From Dysidea avara (Eukaryota; Porifera; Demospongiae; Dictyoceratida; Dysideidae): a stretch of 64,000 bases of DNA. The DNA lies in NCBI RefSeq assembly GCF_963678975.1, contig NC_089281.1, positions 25,958,765-26,022,764 of the forward strand, in the 5' to 3' direction. This document shows, one piece after another, positions 35,001 to 46,800 of this stretch (positions are counted from its first letter, which is position 1; the number at the start of each line of letters is the position of its first letter). The translations under genes were made by a program, and so were the position numbers. Below the pieces are notes generated by a model, which was not told where the DNA came from, did no database searches, and saw only the letters and a program-made list of their open reading frames with translations.

Positions 35001-36051
35001 TCTTGAGATGGTTGAAAACAGAGAAGACCTCAACATTGCAAATCTCACTTTTGATCATTGATTTGCTATGCTCTCCCAAGCATATTACAGGCTAATAGCC
35101 TGCAGTGGGCATAGTCAATACGTTTACCTTTAAATGAATTTTTTTTTTGCTGAATTGCAATCAAAAAAAACCTAATTTTGTGATTTAAATAATGTAAACA
35201 CAAACCCTAAATGCTCTGCAACCTGTATCACCCATCCCATCACAGTGCTATAGGAGAGATTGTGCTTAGCACTCAAGAGGTTGGCTAATCTTTTGTGGTA
35301 CTGGTGGCATGCATGAAATACGCACATTACTAACATTATCTGCTACTATCTGCTACTACTCTGATTCTCCTCACACAGGAGATAGCCCGGGCTGGTAATC
35401 AGTTGGATGAGATGACCAGGGAAATTGCTCTACAGGTGTGACATCATATTACATCACTGTCCGCTCACATGATCCATGTTATCATAGTGTCCACATGAGG
35501 GTTGTCGTAAGGATCTACAGGCTTACCTCCAGCGTGTCAAGCTGTGTGCCCACCAGCTCAAGATCACTAGTGCTGTCAAGGCTGATCTGTCATCTTCTGT
35601 CCGTGAGACGGTGAGCAACAGCTAGTGATGCATCGCTCTACCATTACAACTAACAGGTGGAGAGTGCTAGTGCACTTATAGCATCAGCAAAGAATTTGAT
35701 GCAAGCAGTTGCCTTAACCGTGAAGGCTGCCTATGTAGCTTGTTGTGCTGTAAGTTGTATTACTAACAAAACACTCTCATATAACATACTTTAACTAGAT
35801 CACCAGGGTAGGAGGATCAGTACCGGTATGTGACATAATAATGATGTTATATATTAATTAAGTCATATCCTCCTTAGTCATCAGTGATGCAGTGGAGAAT
35901 GGACACTCCCAAGAAGAAACAACTTGTGAGGACTATGTCCACACAGAACAGCACCTCTACAGTGGACAAGAAGCCATTCCTAGCCTCCCCACTGCAAGTG
36001 TTGAGTGAATTTCACCCTGGACCACACCGCATCACACGAACACACTCGTGA
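26361..36051 (+). CDS. CTNNA: Alpha-catenin, complete 22-exon gene
   Basis: Encodes 930 aa; it links beta-catenin/cadherin junctions to actin. Exons: 26361-26489, 27106-27286, 29332-29498, 29623-29742, 29788-29877, 30113-30280, 30333-30512, 30570-30656, 30890-31042, 31092-31184, 31549-31729, 33201-33410, 33741-33847, 33894-33941, 34258-34348, 34404-34668, 34725-34773, 35379-35435, 35488-35610, 35657-35749, 35799-35825, 35878-36051. All phases close. Landmarks: VTTLVHHG (N-terminal bundle), RNLLLVVTRLLIVADVADVS (beta-catenin binding), TTECNAVRVQF and VSDHVSDIFLDV (M domain), AVDNATVMHDFLAVS, and the actin-binding part WEDSSYQNDAIVIAKEMCLM, DFTRGQGPLKSTMDV, MQWRMDTPKKKQLVR, then QVLSEF near the end. 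Vinculin is excluded by the lack of its repeats and proline linker. Odd points: a GC-AG intron after 29742, a 49-bp intron (31043-31091), a 27-bp exon, and a MITE adjoining the first donor. Confidence 0.96.
26493..26979. mobile_element. TA-type MITE at the first splice donor of alpha-catenin
   Basis: The ends are inverted copies of about 28 bp: TAGACGGGTTGCCTATTTAG at the left, and the reverse complement TAGACGGGTTGCCTTTTTAA at the right, flanked by TA on each side (26491-26492 and 26980-26981). The 487 bp have no coding capacity. TA duplication fits Tc1/mariner-type or related elements. It starts three bases into alpha-catenin intron 1. Confidence 0.9.
27535..27740 (-). mobile_element. LINE endonuclease-domain fragment in alpha-catenin intron 2
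   Basis: The minus strand reads WTMSVCLRLNDKYPSGSQQF, then VSIISVYAPTIGLQLKFYDK. SxYAPT followed by FYD/FYE is the hallmark of the apurinic-like endonuclease of L1/RTE/CR1-class LINEs. Only this fragment is recognisable. Confidence 0.7.
27960..28985 (-). mobile_element. LINE C-terminal (zinc finger) fragment between two direct repeats, alpha-catenin intron 2
   Basis: On the minus strand 28700-28430 encodes QWRDLAVMDVRTLGVEEDWF, then KVAQDRQPWSTICEQ and later CTCGRTFKHSGHLTRHQRFC. This W-x(n)-AQDRxxW plus C2H2 ending is typical of LINE ORF2 C-termini. The piece lies between two direct repeats of about 260-275 bp (27960-28235 and 28700-28985) that share CAGAGTTCAAATGGCTACTC and GTACCAGTCATGTTAGCCAG, each ending next to a CA tract. 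The repeats may be the 3' UTRs of two nested or tandem copies. Confidence 0.7.
28983..29040. repeat. (CA)n microsatellite
   Basis: About 29 uninterrupted CA units in alpha-catenin intron 2, directly after the second LINE-linked direct repeat. Confidence 0.97.
29249..29301. repeat. Mixed (CA)n/(CGCA)n microsatellite
   Basis: CA units flank a run of CGCA units, 30 bp before the acceptor of alpha-catenin exon 3. Confidence 0.95.
31730..33200. other. Largest 3'-half intron of alpha-catenin, repeat-derived
   Basis: This intron of about 1.5 kb contains a GACTGTTCTATTAGAGTAG motif (32056), a tandem GACTGACTGACTGAGTAACT tract (32373-32416), a block around 32180-32640 that I cannot assign, and the palindromic element listed at 32832. 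No exon of this or another gene is seen. Confidence 0.6.
32832..33060. mobile_element. Palindromic (snap-back) MITE in alpha-catenin intron
   Basis: Arms of about 105 bp are inverted copies. The left begins AAGTACACAAAAAATTGGAA and the reverse complement of the right begins AAGTACACAAAAAATTGGAA. Both continue through CAACTAGAGTA and the TAAAAAGTACTGAA/TTCAGTACTTTTTA pair to TATCCCTACTGTGCAT near the centre. The loop is only about 15 bp. The arms are well matched, so the element is young or under structural constraint. Confidence 0.9.
33415..33605. repeat. GT-rich low-complexity tract
   Basis: Irregular TGTG, TGTA and TGCG units directly follow the donor of alpha-catenin exon 12. Open frames across it on either strand are artefacts of the repeat. 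Confidence 0.9.
34774..35378. other. Alpha-catenin intron without recognisable features
   Basis: This intron of about 600 bp lies between the exons coding for GPLKSTMDV and EIARAGNQL. It is AT-rich with no repeat or RNA that I can identify. Confidence 0.5.
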
Positions 36052-37850
36052 TGTGCCATACACAATTCATGCAATTGTAATTACACATGATCACAGGTAT
36101 TATCTATTTATCTGAGCTGTTAATCAGAGACAGATAACAAAATTACATTCAAGTTAGGTTAATTAGTTTCTCATCCACTAATACTCATAACAACTAGTAT
36201 AAGGCGTAAATCAGATAGCTTGTATGGCTGTAAGTTCTTCTAAATAGTTACTAGCTGCATTTAGCCACTAATGGTACAAACTGTTGATGCAGTAAGGAAA
36301 ATAGTGATGTGGATGAGAAGAGTTTAGTAATTTGGTTATGCACTCGCCAGCCAGCCTGTTTTTATTCTTTTCAGTTGTTGTTTGGTCAGGAAAAAAGAAT
36401 TATAGGATCAGGGACTCATTTAAGTGACAAAATGTCAACAGAAAAAAATACAGGCTGGCTAGCGAGACCAACACAGATCTGCTTACAATTATTTTGACAG
36501 TCTTAGAGTTCTATTAGAGTACTTCAATTCTGCTAAATTTTCAATACAATCATTAAACTTATGGTGAAAACTTGCATGTCATAATAGCAACCAAACTCAG
36601 ACATAGCAATCTGGGTGGGCAAGAGTAGGAACATTGACTGATACTTGAACAAGATCCCAGACAATGCTGGCATAACCTTTAAGTCACTACAGAGGTTCTG
36701 ATGAAACTGTTGTCGTATGGTGGCTTATTTTCAAGGGGTAAATTTTAACAAAATTGATCTCACTGAAATTTGAGGTAAACAAAATAAACTGGCAATTCAT
36801 TCTCATGAATCATTAAACTTTTCATGACTTGCTAGTATTGTTGTTATGCTCTATTATAAAAGTATAGTTTACTGTGCTTGTTCTAGCAGGTAATTTTGTA
36901 AAAAATATTCATGCAGGAAAGTACCTCCATGCTGGTTTACATGTGTACAAACATGCATCCACGCTATATACCTTTGATGTTAATTCATTATAGCAATACA
37001 ATAAACATATAGTGTACCACGGTTTTTGGCCTAGTTTTGGAGTTTTGGCCCAGTTTAGAGGTAACAACACACACACCAAACCAGAATCTTAGTTGATATC
37101 CATGTGAATTCACAGATGGGTAACGTGTACATGTTGCATGGCTGTCAACTTCTCTCATGCATTCTCTGGTCAGGGGAAGTACTCATACAGTAAGAAAATT
37201 TGTGGGCAAGCTTATGCCACCATAACAACAGATTGTTCAAGCCTCAATAATATAATTATGGCAGAACAACATAGTTTAGTGTTCTTACAATGTCATTGCA
37301 GATTTACCTGGGTGACTTTTTATAGCCATTTTTTGGTGAAAACTCTAGCCTCCTGAGGAACCTTCAATGAAAAATCTAACTTGATGTTTGAAGTTAGAGT
37401 AAAAAAAATTGAAGTGTTTAAGCAATTGCACAACCTCTCCACAAAGTGACTAGGCAGGAATTTAGAAACTTCATAGCCTTATAACTAGTATGTATTCAGT
37501 TGGACATCTTATCATGTGATATTCAAGATATCAAGGAGTAAGAGTAGAGTAGTTCAAGATATCAAGGAGTAAGGGTAGAGTAGTCAAGATATCAAGGAGT
37601 AAGAGTAGAGTAGTCAAGAGAAGCAAAAAGCAAAGTCACAAAAACAAGCACAACCACCAACTGCTGTGATTAACATGTAGACACAGTTCAGAGAGGGTCC
37701 TTAAGGAGTAGTTTCACTGCACAACAGTTTCAATGGCAGCTGTGTTAAAATGAACACTTTAATATCATTTTCACTGTAATACCATCTTCACTATGAAATA
37801 AATTATTGCACACTAATAAATTACAAAGTATTTCTAATAAAATAAAATTA
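36052..37850. other. Intergenic between convergent alpha-catenin and IDE; small repeats only
   Basis: It holds both 3' UTRs, a small inverted repeat near 36340-36466 (GCCAGCCAGCCTGT against ACAGGCTGGCTAGC), a TTCTATTAGAGTACTTC motif at 36508, and a minisatellite of about 30 bp. No gene is recognised. Confidence 0.5.
37520..37618. repeat. Minisatellite, three units of about 30 bp
   Basis: The unit TCAAGATATCAAGGAGTAAG followed by AGTAGAGTAG repeats three times with one- or two-base length differences. Confidence 0.9.
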
Positions 37851-40800
37851 TTAATTATTAGGTACTGGTAGTGGATAAAGACCCAGCTCACTCCTGAAGG
37901 TGGCAATGTCATGAATTGGATGTGGCTGGTCTGCAACAGCCACTCCTTCCTTAGCAGCATCGGTGACATCATTACCTAATAATAGCAACACCATCAGTAC
38001 AGTAGTCATTGTAATAACTAGTAATTGTGTAGCTAATGTGGTTACACATGTTTTACTATTATTGCACCTGATACGAGATTTACTGGTCACTATAATGAGG
38101 TGGTTATATTACTGAGGGAGCAACCATTGTTATGGACACTACCTTTTGATTTGATGTGATAAGTCAGAGATCATGTGATACTCAAGCTAGTGGGGTCTGG
38201 GGGCATGCTTCCCCAGGCTGGGAAATTTTTTTGCTTTAATTAATAATTATCCCTTTCAATATCGTATGTTTTTCTACTACCGTACACTGAAGAACCATAT
38301 TGAAATGTGCATTCATTCTTTCACCTTGAAAAACTCACTTACTACTGACTGCCCGTAGGACATGCCTAAGAAGAATCATATATCATATCTTAGCAGGTTT
38401 TCATTCCTGTCTTATTTTCTGTTTCAAACTTACAGTGTTTCATTCACACAATCGCTTTATTGGAATATCTTTGACCACCAAGTTTGATTGTGCAACCATA
38501 TCATGTGATATAATACATCACCAGATGAAGAATTTAATGCTGAGTCTATTGAAATTTACCATTGGACCTACAAAAAATGACTTATGAAGTGTTTACGAAA
38601 GGTGTGCAACTTTTCCTGTGATTTTCCAGTGCTGTACAATAGTTTCAGTGTTGCTTTACAAGACAGATTAATTGCTAGGGCTGTGCTTCTAGTGTCATTT
38701 TATTCTCCATTGTTTATGGAGTTAAACAGTGGTAGTTGTGTGTTCATATACTGTTGTTGGGTGGATCTGTAGGCCCAAAAGACTAACGGAAGTCAACAAA
38801 AGCGCACTAGTGCATCAGTGGGATTATGCGATATATGCTATAAAACGTACTGGTGCATTTGCAGTATTGAAAGGGTTAAATTAAATGGCATCTGGAGTTT
38901 ATAGCAATTGCTAGTACTTAACATGCACGATCAATTAATTAGATCAATGTAATGCCATGTATGAGACTCATTGGAACTTTTAAAAATTAATTTGAAGAAA
39001 ATTAACATAAATGTAATGGCTTAGACCAAGCAGTGTAATGAGAACAGTGGCTATATTCCTATAACGAATGCTCATTTTAGAGTATTGTGATGACTGTTCT
39101 ATTAGAGTATCTTGATCTTTACAAATTCATCTGGCTGAAAAGTGGTCTGGCCAATGCTGGACAGGTTGGACCATGGGCTCCAGCCCTGATAATATTAATA
39201 TTTTTACTTGATTGCTATATTAGAGACACAGGTCTATCAATCTTGATAATTTAAATAGTGAATATAATATTGAAAGATACTGGCCGAGCCACATTATTGT
39301 GTTTGGGATCTTCTTGATGTGGTCACTATAATGAGGTGGTCTCTAAGTTAAGAAGTGGGTACTAACTAATAGTTGAGTGCTTGTAGCTTCAGTAATTAAA
39401 GTTGTGGTGTGCCTCGTCACATCAATATCCTTGGGTCTCTAAGTTCAATTATCCGAACACTAGACCCTTTTGTGGTGGATTTGGTAGATTTTCGAATGTC
39501 TAAGTTGCTTAGACCCTTTTCATGTTTATTACGCACACCTGCACTGGTAGTGTTGGCAACACATTACCACTTGAAAATTAATTTTAAACCAGCAACTGTT
39601 GTTACAGGTGGAGTGATGGCAAATTAACCATACAAGCAGCTCTCAACAGCGTTAAGGTACAACAGTGATGGGAAAGTTACTTTGTCAATGTAATGTATTA
39701 CATATTACTCTTTACTTTTGGGCAACATAATAAATTACAGTTACATATTACTCCAAATGAAAAGTAACTTAATATATTACATTAAGTTACTTTTGCTCTG
39801 ACCATACACCTTGCATGTTAGTTACTGAGCTAGCATATAGTAAACACTCCTGTAAATATAGCTACTGGATTCTTGCACCTATGTAGAGATGCTCTCTTCA
39901 GCCATACCTAAACATTGCTGGCAAATCACGTGACCAGTTGTCTGAGGTGTGAACTAATATGGATAATTTTATTATAGGGGATCAGGACAGTAGATTATTG
40001 CAGCCATTAAGCTATTGAGTAACACTAATTGGTTAGTAATGGACGTGGTAATGAGTTATGAACATCGTTACACATCGCTAATGAACTGTAATAGTAATGC
40101 GTTACATAATAACTTTCGTTACTAATATAACGGACTGTGGGTTCCTTGAAAGTAACTTAAGTTATATTACTAGACTATGAATAGTAACGCATTATAATAC
40201 TTGAAATCACAAAATATAATAACTATTATGACTTTAGTAACGCGTTATTCCCAACACTGGGTACAACAAACTACATAAAGGGTCTAAATTAGTTAGACTT
40301 GAGACCACAGGGGTCTAAGTAATTTAGTAACCCTCAGACCTTGTAGGTGCCACGACACAGGGTCATCGGGTTACTAAATTACTTAGATCTCTGTGGTCTG
40401 AAGTCTAACTATATATTACATAGAAATGACTGCTATATTAGAGTATTTGTCTAACATGTGTGTGTTCTATTAGAGTATTTGAACAGGGTTCTGAAATGGG
40501 ATTTAATTATTTGAACTTTTTGACTATCTGAAAATGTCTTGGTCTAAAGGGGGTTGGATAATCAAGGAAGCACTGTAGTATAAAACCTTGTTGGGTGTTA
40601 TTTAAAAATTTTTCCTGAGCAAAGCAGATAAAGAAAAAAAGTGGTAAACTATTGATGCTAGCTAGCATTGAGATTTTACTTTGAGTTTATTGAGTCAGGG
40701 CTGCACCCTTTTTTACAGCTTGGCTAGTTTTGGATTAGATATCACTTTTTAATACCAAATTTGTGTACTCCAAAGCAGGCCATAGGCCAGCTTTGGGGCC

Positions 40801-43800
40801 TCTTTTTACCTGTCTTTTTCTTTACTACAGGAAGGAGAAATGAGATGCAAAGGATTGATTTTAAACATACATATTTTATAGTTGTACAAATTTTATATAA
40901 TGAACTTTTCTTATCAGGCCAACAGTTTATAAGCTTGTTACAATTTTGGACAGTCAATTAACCCTTGTTACAAATTACTATGTAACTAATATTATCAAGA
41001 GTATATAATGGGGAGGGAGAGTGTTGAACTGCACTATAGGCTGTGAAAAATGAGCCTGTAAAGTGCATACTTTTGTTTCTTCTCATAAACCTGACCGCTG
41101 TTGATTGATCAGATTTAACACCTTAAATGTTTTAACGGGTGGTCCGTATGGAATTGCAATAGCTGAAATTCCATCTAGACCTGTCACTTTAACTAGTAGA
41201 ACTGTCGAGGCGAGGCATGGGATGGCGATCATGATGAAATCACTACCATGATGAAACCTCGATGTTTGTTTTCTAGGTTAGCTGCTTGTGTCTTTCTCTT
41301 TGTACAGCGAGTTCCTCTGCATAATGTACCATACTTTTCTCTAGTACACTATTCTTTCACTCAGTAGTCACGTACACAAAGTGCGCCCACTGTGCTTATA
41401 ATTAGTCACCAATCAACACAAATCACCGAGTCATTTGAATGATGCCATAGGACTTTACGGGCTCATTTTTCACAGCATATAGCGTAGTTTGACACTCTCC
41501 CTCCCCATTTTATACTCTTGATATTATTGTAGTTACTTTAAACTACTACACAACTTAGTTACAAAAGTAGTTGAATTCTCTACTGGGTTACTTGTTTGTA
41601 GCTGAATTCTCTACCGGGTGACTAGCTTATAGCTGAACTTTTTACAGGAGGGTCATTCGTTTGTAGCTGAACTCTCTACTGGGTGACTTACTTGTAGCTG
41701 ACTTCTCCACAGGATAATTTTTTGCAGCTAAACTCTCTACTGGGTTTGTAACTGAACTCTCAAAAAGTTACTTGTTTCTAGCCGATCTCTCTGTAGGGTG
41801 GCTTTTTGTAGCTGAACTCTCCACAGGGTGATTTGCTTGTAGCTGATCTATCTACAGGGTGGCTTTTTGTAGCTGAATACTCCATAGGATGTTTGTTTTA
41901 GCTGAACTCTCCACAGGGTGATTTGCTTGTAACTGATCTATCTACAGGGTGGCTTGTTGTAGCTGAATACTCCATAGGATGTTTGTTTTAGCTGAATTCT
42001 CTACTGGGTGACTTGTTGCGTAGCTGAAAGCTTTAATAGAGTAACTCACTAACGATGCTGAATGCTCTAATAGGGTGACTGTACTATTAGAGTATCTTGA
42101 TTACGTACTTGCTACATGTAGTTGGATTTTGTTTTATAACTCAGTAGCTTTACTCTGATTCTTCTATTCTACTGCAAGGACTTTCTAGGACGATTATTGC
42201 ATCTACATACCAGTTTTCAGCTCACTCTTCTTAGCGGTTTGCCTAGTAGGCGTGAAAACTAATAGTTTTTTTTGTTCATGAAACTTGATCACGTAATTGT
42301 GACACAGGTTGGGTTTTGTGTCATATCTCCATGGTCTTTATCTTGATTCCTTTCAAACCACAAAAAGGTACTCCTATGATGATTACTACATCTACACAGC
42401 AATTTTCAGTTCATTCCTTCAAGGGGTTTATCCTGTGGGCGTGACAGAAGTTTGATCTTATTTTATGCAAATAATCGGTCATAACTCCGTGAACATTCAT
42501 CGGATTCCTAACAAACTTGGTACTGAGATTCGTTTCAATGAGCCATTTAAGTGTGCTAAATTTCAGCTTGATTGGAGTACACATTTGTATGTTATGGCAG
42601 ATTTTACAAAGTGTGCGAAAAGTAGAATAAATAAAAAAAACAGAAAAATCCCACCCAAAACTTTGGCCACTCGTATCTTGGAAATGGCTGGGGTGATTTT
42701 CTTCAAATTTTATATGTAGACTCCCCCTACCTGGTGGGCACTTCTGTAGCAAATTTGGTTACACGTGGATAAGAGATCACAGAGCTACATGTGTGAAAAT
42801 CACATTTTCTTTTTTCCTGTCAATATACCCATGGGTGTTGCGTGCCAGCTTCTTGGGCCGCACGACAAACTACCATGTGTCTTGATACATCGTATAGACC
42901 CTTGTTTTATTGTGGGAGAATTACTCTACATGAGAAATTTAATCAGACAGCCATAGACATGACATGTGTATGGATGAGTTACACTGTCTTGCAGTAATAG
43001 AAACCACTTCACAAGTTACTACTACTTGTCAGTCTTCATTTATTGTTGTCTATGCTACATTTCTGACTTCACATAGATCATATATATACACACTAACATA
43101 CGTTTTAGTTTCTTTAAACACAGCCAGTGATGCACCATTACTCGTCAAAATTTTTACACAGATAGTCCCTTCCCTATAGCTAATCAAGTTTAAAAATATG
43201 ACATACTGCATATGTTTGAGGTATGCAATTTTGGTGGATAAACAAGCACATTACCGGTACTCGCTTTTCACTCAGGTTGACTACTAGAACCATTCAAGGA
43301 TGAATTTTATGGACAGATGAGCATGTAAAGCAACCATGAAATCTACAAAACTACATCTCTCAAAAAAATGCACGTATATGGTACCATAATAAGATTACAA
43401 AAAAATTAACAGCTATAAAATAAGTTAGCAGGCTATTCAGAGGACCATTGTACTACCGTATAGAGGAAAGTTTCAATCGGTAAAATTTTCTTTGTGAATT
43501 TGTAAATAAAGTTCCTGTTACTAGTCGTCATATGCAATGAGTATCTGTTGGGTCTGACCTGAGATGGTTGACATGTGAAATAAACTAATTTGTTTTATAA
43601 CATAGAAAGTCCTGAAGGTGGTGAGCCACGCCCACTTATCAGGATTGTGTGTGTCACCATCTGTAGTCATATGTGGAGTTGCACTGATATACTAGTGTGT
43701 TGCAGTAGTCTGAAGGTATATGCACGAAACCATGTCCATTGCTGTGTATGCTTACGTGGAGCTATTACACGCCCACTTATAAGGTACGTTCCTGTTTATA

Positions 43801-46800
43801 TAAAAGGTTAAGCACTTTCACCAGGCACCACCACAATTCGCCTACCCTGAAAGTTTAGTTTACTGCCTTCTACCACAAAAATTTTGCCAATCAAAACATT
43901 CCCCCCTATACAGCAGTTTTAAGAGGGATAGAGAGAAAAACATAACTCAAATAGTAACTATGGTAACCACCTGTACTAGATGCTGGTATGATGTGAATGG
44001 ACAATTTGCTCTTCTCTGGGGCACCACCAGCTAATTGTTTCTATAGCAACAAGAATACTGTAGTCCTAGTAACATAATATTCAGCTCACATGATAGAAGT
44101 CAATCACATCATTTTTAGTGAGTGTCTTTAGATGTCCCACTTCAACTTCATCTATATTATAAAAATATCACCATGGTAACAACAGTCAACATGGCTGCCA
44201 ACCTCTATCAAAGTCAAATTGACGGGATTCAATTTCTGATAAATATTTTGAATTTTCAGCTGATAATTTCTTTGGTTTCTCTAGTTTCCTGACTTCAAGA
44301 GCCTTCACATGTTGTAGTAAACTATCCTCAGTGAGTGATGTTAATATTGCCTGTAGGGTATGGTCATTAAGTGGAGCAGTAGCCATAGTGACCACTGACA
44401 TTAACACTGTCCAAGAAGTGATCTATTCTCCCATCAACAAAGTGAACACTTTTCTCTGATTGAATTAGAACAAGCAGTCCCTACAGTTATAAGAACAACA
44501 TGTGAAGGTTGGGTAGGAACCTGGAATCCAACAGTGACATTTATCAACGGACTTTATCCACCATGACGTCACGAGCACAAGATGGCTGGGGGACTAATGT
44601 ACAGCTGCCTATGGAAAAGTATCGATTATATTTCACTCATGAAGCAAGATACCGACCAATAGCCAACAGGTAGGCATAAAGTAACAAAAACCATTGCAAA
44701 CAAACGTTATGTTGAAAATTACCCAGCACGCAATACAAACCGTTTATTGTATTGTTTTGTAACTGTACATGTTGCTTAGAGCTTGATATCTGCTTCCCTG
44801 GATGAAATATGACTAATCAAAACAATTTCTCCACAGTCACCTGTACACTAGTCCCCCAAATAAAGCGGCCATCTTGTGCTCTTGACGTTATTATGGATAA
44901 AGTCCATCAGAACAGCTTATAAATTACAGTGAAACCTGTGTATTAAGGACACCTTGAGAAAAGTGTTAGCTACTGTCTTGCAGCTGGTTAGTTTAGTGGA
45001 GCTTATAATTTTCAGAGAACACTTGAGGCTAAACAACCCTTGAGGTTAAACTCACAACACTCTCTTACCTTGGTACCTCTTGAGTACACCACTATTGAAG
45101 CTACAATATATCCTGTGGGAACATTACTGTGTTAGCTACAACTAATAACTCACTGGACAATACCTAGCTGTTCTTTAGTACGCAACACGTTGAAACATGG
45201 CTCCTTCATGATCTGGTTGAACAACTCTAGGATGGCGTTGTCCCGATGTGACTGCATTCCGATCTACAGTGGATCATGTGATGCATTGCTACACCCTAAT
45301 GTGATGTCACACCTGGTAATAAGCTCCCACACAACAACTGCTGTGGACGCCATTGGTGGATGTGTAACTATAACAACTGCCTGTGGGAGACAGGGAACTT
45401 ATTAAATCATTAGAATACAGTCATCTCTATTTAATAAACACCCAAAGGAGCACTTCTATAATTAAAACAACAGAAGCCAAAAGGTTGATTATCAAATTCA
45501 ACTATGGCTTCCAAAACATTCACAATACAGCAATGAAATCAAATTATTCAGTCAGGCACTGACTAACCACTAATGTAAGCCATATAACTGTAGCCATACA
45601 AGAGTCCATGATAATTAACTGCACTGGTAGGGTTTCCCACTACAGACCAAATAAAGAGAATCACTTTACCATAGTTTGTGTTATCATAGATAGTATAAGT
45701 AGAATATACTATCTATGGTGTTATAAACACTTCAGACCTGTTAAACCATTTACTCTCTTAACATAACAAAGTGTTGACTCTGACATAATGGCACCTCACT
45801 TAGTGGCCACCTCTTTAAACAGACCACTTCATTATAGTGGCCAGGCTCCAAGGGTGCATTTCATGACCTCATAATAAACCACCTCATGATTTTGTTAAGA
45901 ACATATTCACAACAAGCTGTGGTATCAGTTACAAGTCAAAGACTGTAACTATGAATATTTTCAGTCTGTATAGTAAGTTCACGTTGAGCTTAATAACTCA
46001 TGGATGCAATTACACACAATCTTGAAATTTGGCTCATTTGAAGTACTGCTTGACCTGCTAAAAATATTTCAAAATCTTGTTGTATATTTGACATAATATT
46101 TACAGCCAATCAAATTTTCACAATACATTTCCTATGGAGAAGCCATATAAGTACAGTGTCCATTACAGCCCTTTCCCGAACTTGTAATGGAGCCAAACCA
46201 TACGTGTCTGTTGTTGACACCTTTGCTGTTACCAATAATCATCTGGTTGGCAGAAATGTTAACCCTATTGAGAAAAAATCCACTTTTAATTTTTAGCTGT
46301 TTTTCAGGATTCAGCTCAATGTGAACATACTATAGAAGTAGTAAGAATGTATTTGTAACTTTGTGTTTTAAAATGTGGAATGTGTGGGATAGACATCATT
46401 GATGTCTCCCCAATTATGCTTAGTGAACCACTAAAAACAATTATATAATTATTTATTTTATATTAAATCTATCCCACTTCACTGTTGATTCTTATAAATT
46501 TAGCTTCTAACTGAATTTAAAGTGACTTGAAATATGAGACATGGAGTATGGTCATTAGCATGGTAAAACCGGCGTCACTACAAAACAAGCCTCCCGAGAA
46601 CTTGAGGGCATATTAACTGGACCAGTCCAGGTACCATATTTAGTGGAAAGTGGTGAACGTTGCATGGTTGACAATGTGTCAAATTTATTAGACTGTTGCT
46701 CCTTACATCTTGCCTCAACAATGACCAGAAATGAACGCGCTGGTGGTACATGTTTAACTGATGGACAAACAGACAGACTGACTGACATACTCATTTGCAG

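Larger units (their letters stand above)
37976..43970. other. Last intron of IDE (6 kb), a transposon-rich island
   Basis: The final IDE exon codes for the last 41 or so residues and is separated by this intron from the exon encoding [20 protein letters not shown]. It holds a hAT MITE, a 120-bp palindrome, a 528-bp inverted-repeat element, a minisatellite array, an internally repeated block near 42165-42960, two imperfect repeats with ACGCCCACTTAT near 43628 and 43770, and short dispersed motifs. I see no nested gene. Confidence 0.7.

Noticed and set aside
37851-38090. A separate 79-residue gene with one membrane helix on the minus strand
   Set aside because: The hydrophobic part lies upstream of a splice acceptor at 37976-37977; the part after it matches the IDE C-terminus and fits the phase of the preceding IDE exon.
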